A stretch of DNA of 64,000 nt from Isoetes taiwanensis. Taxonomy: Eukaryota > Streptophyta > Lycopodiopsida > Isoetales > Isoetaceae. How positions within the stretch are numbered: position 1 is the stretch's first letter; each line of letters opens with the position of its first letter. This document shows, piece by piece, positions 58,697 to 64,000 of this stretch. Position numbers and translations under genes: made by a program. The notes under the pieces were generated by a model. The model did no database searches. It was given only the letters and a program-made list of their open reading frames with translations, and had not been told where the DNA came from. The stretch covers positions 6,037,945 through 6,101,944 of the forward strand of contig JAJEKV010000023.1 in assembly GCA_021234155.1 (NCBI GenBank), in the 5' to 3' direction.

Positions 58697-60108
58697 TTTT
58701 TAATAAAACTTTTTTTCCCAACCAAAAATGCAAAAGCACCAAATCTTCAAGCTCATCTGCAACAAATGGATGTACAGGCCGGGTATGGCATGTAAGAAGC
58801 CTTTCAATCTTTCTTCGTTTTCACCTACAAATTTTTGTTTTTTTGTGTTTTTTCAAGCTCAGAACCGAGCCTGATTTGTGATGCTCTCCTATTTTGCAGG
58901 TGTTCCTGCTGCTGACCAAGCTATCGCGTATGTCCCTTGCATGCTCAGCTAAGAGCATTCACATTCGTTTGTGGCTCTAGGCCTTTGTTTACCATTTCTT
59001 GGCAGCACTCATGGCGTGATTTAGTGGTTTAGTAGCCCTCTGATAATTTTTTTGATGATCCTTTCCAGCTTTCCAGCGGACTGCGAGAACTGATGCATTG
59101 AAATGGAATTGATAGACCACATATTCTTATCTTCAAATGTTGCTTTTATTTTTTTCATGTAAAAACATCTGAAGTAGCTTTGATCTCTCCGTAATCCATG
59201 TTTTGCCATCATTTTATTCCAATAACAAGCAGAGCTAAGTGATCGATTTTTTCCTATTTTTTAGTCAGCGGGTTTCGCTCCCTAATCGATGTTGTAAATC
59301 GATGCTGGTGAGCAACCCGCTTATGGGGTGCTCACATTTTTGGGTTGCCCCTAGGGCGGCAAACCCTTGTTTATGTGGGTTTGTGGCATATCCTAAGTAT
59401 ATGCTAGAATATACCTAGGATATGCTGGTGACTACTCTAAACCTGCTCTTGGCTGTAAACTGGCGGTCGCGATTGTTGCTGGGCGGCTGGTGTGGAAACT
59501 GGCTAACCGGCACCCTGGGCATGTATTCTATGCAATGCTGCTACTGCCGCCATAGATATTTGGAGCCTTATTCCTACTATAGCCATGATCAGAGCATTCG
59601 TTCTTGGCGTCAAAAAGTAGACACTGGGGAGGGATGAAGATCCGGCTCCTGCAAATTTTTTATCTACATGCACTTGACCCATAATGCGGACATAAAAAAA
59701 TTTTCTTTATATTTGGTCAATTTTTGAAATGTGAGAATATGAGATCCATTCAGCCAGAAATGCTCCTCAACAATGCAGGTCCCAACTCGTAGGAAAATGG
59801 CAGGATCAGATGGAGGGCTCTACCACCGATCTCTATCTGGTTTATGCTGTGTCCGGCAGCTCCCACAAGCCCTATTGCTAAAAAACTTCGTGGATCCTCG
59901 TAGAAGGAAAAAAAGGTAAGTTATCAATCGAATATTTAAATTGTAAGAAGTAGATTGCGAAGTAACTGGTAATAATACTAACCAATTTCACAAACTTGAA
60001 AGAACCCATGAGCTCAATATAACTTATAAAGAGCTTGCTCATGATAGTATACAATTCAGAGAAAGTATTTGCAAAATGTCAGAAGGCACACTTGTAATTT
60101 TGAACTAG
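58697..60108. other. No gene recognised
   Basis: AT-rich sequence with only short frames. An imperfect inverted repeat around gggttgcccctagggcggca lies near 59345. Nothing else is assigned. Confidence 0.4.
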
Positions 60109-60471
60109 GTGACAGAGAAGCCTTCTGTTGGTAATGTAATAGACAGCTTACAAAAATGCAGGCAAAGGAAGAATCTTCAAAATGCAAAAAAATTGCATGC
60201 ACATTTTTGCAAGGAACCACTAGATTGCACCATGGGAAACTACATAGTTCCTATGTTTATGGACCGTGGGGGCATGTCTGATGCAGAGCAAGCTTTCAAC
60301 AGTATTTTTAATAGGAATCAGTATTCGTGGTGTTCCTACCCAGCAGCAATATGTCAAACAATCTCCATGTGCCAGAAGACTCCACGCGCCAAAAAATGTA
60401 AGGACCATGAAAAATCTTTGAAATTGCATGGGCATGCTCCCAAAATCATCTCAATTGCAAAAAGAGAGTAA
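60109..60471 (+). pseudogene. PPR gene fragment (N-terminal)
   Basis: The first about 70 residues match the start of land-plant PPR proteins: VIDSLQKCRQRKNLQNAKKL, HAHF, then GMSDAEQAFNSIFNRNQYSW. Similarity ends there and the rest of the frame (KTPRAKKCKDHEKSLKLHGH) is not PPR. So it is a short fragment of a PLS-type PPR gene, unlike the gene at 2.7 kb in detail. Confidence 0.65.
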
Positions 60472-60599
60472 AACGACCTGGAGAATATGACTCAAGCAGA
60501 AAAGAAGAAAACTGTTAAATCTTTGTTAGCAGCCCTAAAAAAGGATAAAAAATGACAAAGAGTATCAAAAAATCTCCAACTCTTTCAACAAGTGTCCTT

Positions 60600-60800
60600 T
60601 AGAAAAACTAAGTCCATTAATTGGGTCGGGGAAGAGCATCCACCTAGCCGAACACATCTGCGAACTAGTGCGGGGAAGAACATCCGCCCATGACTAATTT
60701 ACCATAAAGCAAAGGGGTCGGGGAAGAACATCCGTCTAGCCAGGAATAATCATCTGCAAACTAGCCAGGGAAGAACATCCGCCCCTATATTATTGCACCA
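60600..60800. repeat. Degenerate repeat of a ggggaagaacatccg motif
   Basis: Four copies of g(g/c)ggaagaacatccgcc-like sequence near 60627, 60669, 60718 and 60767, with tagcc(a/g)..atctgc(a/g)aacta between. Irregular spacing of about 42-50 bp. Function unknown. Confidence 0.6.
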
Positions 60801-61115
60801 AGAAATAAGGCTTGAATGAGGGTTGGGAGGGAGGGAAAGCTAGAAGCACAACATAGACAAAGATGGAAACGCTCAAAAAGAAGGCCGATGAAAAAAGCTT
60901 GAAACTGAATCAATATATAGGCAAAAGTGCAAGAAAAAAGATCCAAGCTATTTTTGTCTTTCCAAGAATGATGGTTCTATGTTTTCATAGAACCATTGCA
61001 TTCTTGGAAGACTACAAACAACAACAAAACATCATCTCAAGGCAACAAAACATCATCTCAAGGCCGAAAGAAGAGGAACACTCTACCTCCTCATCAAAGA
61101 AACGAAAAAACAAAC

Positions 61116-61299
<184 letters not shown>

Positions 61300-61804
61300 A
61301 CTTGATGCCACATTGGTATTGGTCGCATCTATGAGGAGGGAGGAAGGGAGGGAGGTAAGGAGAGAGAGAGAGAGAGAGAGAGTTCTCAAACCTACATGGC
61401 AAGAAAGACTCACTTGAAAGAACCAATGATTCAACATGCGAGGATATGGCAGATAGTTCAAATGGCTTTCCTATTGAGCGTTCCAAAAACATCGAGTACA
61501 ACAGTAGAGTAGTAACAATGAATGGCCAAAAACATATCAAAGCCAAACATGTTTAAGACCCCGAAACTAGACAATCATCGAGGGTCTTAATAAGGAAAAT
61601 ATAAAGCCATAATAAGGAAAATATAAAGCCACACAGACGGCAGCCTGGGCGACATCCTCTTCCATCCCCCGAGCTGCATCGACCACACCTTGGAGATCAT
61701 CTGATACAGTTGCTCGAGTTATAGGTGTCCGATTCTCTGAGTGGCGTTGCAAGGGCCTGGCAGCTCCCGCCACCTCGGCTCGTGTCTCAGAGGCCATTGC
61801 CACC

Positions 61805-62650
61805 ATGGTGGATAATAACAGGAAGGAAGTTGTGTCCTATCTCCAGCAATTGCAAGCCAAGCAAGATTCTATGGATGTCCAGCTCCCATCAGACGAAATG
61901 TTTTATGAGGTTCAGGAGTGCAGGACAACTTTTGAGCGTTTTGGGGCTCCAGTGGTGCAGATTAGCCATGAGGATCATCGACGACATGTGGAGCAGTTGG
62001 TTGCGTGTTCCGTGGTCTGCCACTTCACTGGCCCTTTCCTGGATCTGAAGCGCGTGGGATCTTGGCTGTCTGGGCACCTTCACAAGCTAGGGCTCCCTGC
62101 TTATCAATCTATCAAGCTTGTGGCAAAAGATCAACGTTGCTTTCTTTTGATGTTTGAATCTCCAGAACCGGCTGCTCAACTCATAGAACGAGGTGTTGAT
62201 CCTCTCTGGAAACACTTCTTGCTCTATCAACAGTATGTTCCTGGATCCTTTCCAGCTAAGCCAGATGCCTTACGTGCTCCCTTCTGGTTTGCTATCGAAG
62301 ATTTTCCTCCAGAGTTACAGGATTCCAAGTTCATTTCTGCCATTGCTAATGAGATTGGACTCCATCTGCAACACTCCATAACCAACGGCATCACCAAGGT
62401 TTGCGTGGCAAGGCCCATTTATCGTGATTTGCCTCAAACAATTGTTGTCCAAAGCGGGTCCATGTTCTTTCCATTTAAGCTGTCCTTGTTGAATGGTCCT
62501 GAGCTAGCTCTCATGTTTCCCGAAGCCCCTCTCTTTGCTCAATATCGTAGGGTTCACCAACAGGATTCTCCATATGCTCCTTCGACACTCCATGCTCCTA
62601 GATCAGCTCCCACCTCAGTGGATATCTCACAAGTCAGTGGATATTATTTT
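61805..62650 (+). pseudogene. L1-type LINE ORF1 (DUF4283-like), 5' part
   Basis: ATG 61805 follows a good context (ccaccatgg). After a short coiled-coil-like start (VVSYLQQLQAKQDSMDVQLP) comes a DUF4283-type RNA-binding-like domain: FLDLKRVGSWLSGHLHKLGL, CFLLMFESPEPAAQLIERGV, DPLWKHFLLYQQYVPG, RAPFWFAIEDFPPELQDSKF, ANEIGLHLQHSITNG. No CCHC knuckle is visible before the frame runs into non-coding sequence near 62640. Its C-terminal part continues near 63280, so an insertion separates the two. Confidence 0.75.
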
Positions 62651-63270
62651 TTTAATATAACAATCAACACACAACTACCATTAATATTATTAATATAAAC
62701 CATTGCATTTAACACATTTAAATTAAAATCCCCCTTAAACCCCCTTTGGTTTGGGTGCATATTCACACGGGGGTTACGTAGGGCAGCGAGAGCCCTTAAA
62801 ATATATTCACAATACATGTACAAAATTAACACCATTAAGTACATTCTCTCAAACCTTATAGTATTTTGCAAACCTTAATATATAGTATACTTATATAATT
62901 ATGGGCCATGGATCAACCGCTGTCTTACAGCGCTATGGTGCCCAACTTCCTAAGGTGGGATTATATCCTACCTACAAAGTGTGCATGTAAGGCAAAAGTT
63001 TTGCCCAACGGATGTGTGGTGAGTTGGTATAGGCCTAGTAATGCCAAAATAAATGTACATTTGGTCATGGGTTCAAACCTTGCCAATGTATGTTTATCTT
63101 TGGGAGTTGGTTACTGGGGTTATACGATGATGATCCCCGACGTGGTAGAACTTAAAAGCCTATACGTGTCCTCCACTTTGGCTGCCGCAAGGTAGTGGGA
63201 TAAACTAGCTAGTCTGTACAAGATTAGTCTAGTATGGACCTTAAACAAGCTCTAAAAAATTTGGACCTGT
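62651..63270. mobile_element. Insertion in LINE ORF1, containing a SINE-like sequence
   Basis: About 0.62 kb of non-coding DNA splits ORF1. Inside are Pol III-like boxes: an A-like box TGGTGAGTTGG (63017-63027) and a B box GGTTCAAACC (63070-63079), 53 bp apart, as in tRNA-derived SINEs. The borders and target duplication were not resolved. Confidence 0.4.
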
Positions 63271-63280
63271 GATTGCCCCC

Positions 63281-63486
63281 CTGCTCTTCCAGTTGCAGCT
63301 CCTCCACCTCAGTCTCTGGATATGATGAGACTGGCTGAAATCCAGAAATCGCAAGAGCAAATTGAAGAGGCTCGTGGGCAGTATATGGACATTGATCGGC
63401 GTGGCATCCACCCACCACCTAAACATCCACCGGCTCTTCGTCAACCACGAAAGTCTGCTAAGGGATCTAATTCCTCTGCGTCCTAG
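63281..63486 (+). pseudogene. LINE ORF1, 3' part
   Basis: Open from APPPQSLDMMRLAEIQKSQE through IEEARGQYMDID and a basic Pro-rich tail (HPPPKHPPALRQPRKSAKGS) to TAG at 63484-63486. It fits as the C-terminus of the ORF1 beginning at 61805. Confidence 0.6.
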
Positions 63487-63650
63487 CCCTCAGTTCCTGC
63501 TTCAGGTGCATCCCATGGTGGTCGCTTTGATCCACTTCAGTAGGCTGATTTGGTTGATGAGGTTGCTGCCATGCCAGGTGCCCAGGAAACATCCTCAAGT
63601 TCCCTTGAGAGACCACTGGTCTCATCTGATTTGGCCCCATCACAAGATCA

Positions 63651-64000
63651 ATGCGGTTAGTCTCATGGAATGTTCATCCTCCCCCCTCAAGCGGAGTCAT
63701 ATTTCTTTTTACTTATCTAGATTGGATGCTCAGTTTTGTATGTCTTCAAGAGCATAAGTGTCGTAAGGGAGACGTATCAATAAGCTTGCAGACATGATTG
63801 GTCGCAGGTTTAATGTCCTTATCGCAGCAGCTGATTCTGCCAGTGCAGGGGTCGTGATAGCATGGCTTCCTTCCTTGCCAGTCATCTTTACTCAGGCTGA
63901 TCGCTTTGGTCATTGGGCCCTAATTCTATGGCAGGAGCAAGGGGTTAAATATGGTCTAATTAATGTTTATGCCCACAATAGACCTCATCAGAGAGCTTCA
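63651..64000 (+). pseudogene. LINE ORF2 start, apurinic endonuclease domain, runs off the window
   Basis: ATG 63651 begins MRLVSWNVHP, the usual start of plant L1 endonuclease. Further on come CLQEHK with the catalytic Glu, DMIGRRFNVLIAAADSASAG and WALILWQEQGVKYGLINVYA. The pieces lie in more than one frame with short indels between them, so this copy is decayed. RT would lie beyond 64000. Confidence 0.75.

Overview
This is plant nuclear DNA, most likely from a large, repeat-rich genome. A fern or another non-flowering land plant fits best, though that rests only on the style of the PPR genes. The clues are intron-rich genes, a PLS-type PPR gene, a GPI-anchored SPARK protein of the At1g61900 type, Copia and chromodomain Ty3 LTR retrotransposons primed by initiator tRNA-Met, an L1-type LINE, a Helitron end and telomere-like CCCTAAA motifs. 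Only the first 9 kb looks like ordinary gene space; the rest is mostly nested mobile DNA.

Layout. 1-9.8 kb: an SS-type PPR gene with a shortened C-terminus (minus strand, 2.7-4.1 kb) and a seven-exon GPI-anchored SPARK gene (minus strand, 5.06-7.40 kb), for which I give a full splice model. 9.8-33.85 kb: a tandem array of 1.13-kb units that has been split by one 17.1-kb insertion (13684-30825). That insertion has about 31-bp terminal inverted repeats beginning CACACT and a 3-bp target duplication ACG, so it is CACTA-like. It contains no recognisable transposase. It holds subterminal repeats, 19-bp minisatellites arranged as inverted arms, inverted relatives of the satellite it landed in, and a 2.2-kb direct duplication carrying a decayed coding sequence. 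33.85-34.75 kb: a possible second CACTA-type end and a broken Myb/SANT-like gene. 36.1-37.76 kb: the 5' part of a Copia element, cut by a chromovirus. 37.76-51.30 kb: that chromovirus, with a 1.92-kb 5' LTR, PBS, two extra ORFs before gag, RT, RNase H, integrase, chromodomain, PPT and a truncated 3' LTR. A 1.87-kb fragment of the CACTA-like element sits inside its second ORF. 51.3-61.6 kb: dispersed repeats, a short minus-strand LTR with an unknown ORF, a Helitron 3' end, a PPR fragment and a long GT/GA microsatellite. 61.8-64 kb: a LINE with ORF1 (DUF4283-like) and the start of its endonuclease ORF, interrupted by a SINE-like sequence.

The most interesting object is in the chromovirus. Between its 5' LTR and gag it carries the carboxy-terminal fold of histone H3 (41116-41385), apparently once joined to a long acidic, lysine- and proline-rich N-terminal region (40475-41161) in place of the normal H3 tail. 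The same element ends in a chromodomain, so it carries both a chromatin reader and an H3-like protein. This copy is defective: frameshifts, no zinc knuckle or protease, a hole in RT. Any function must therefore be judged from sibling copies elsewhere in the genome.
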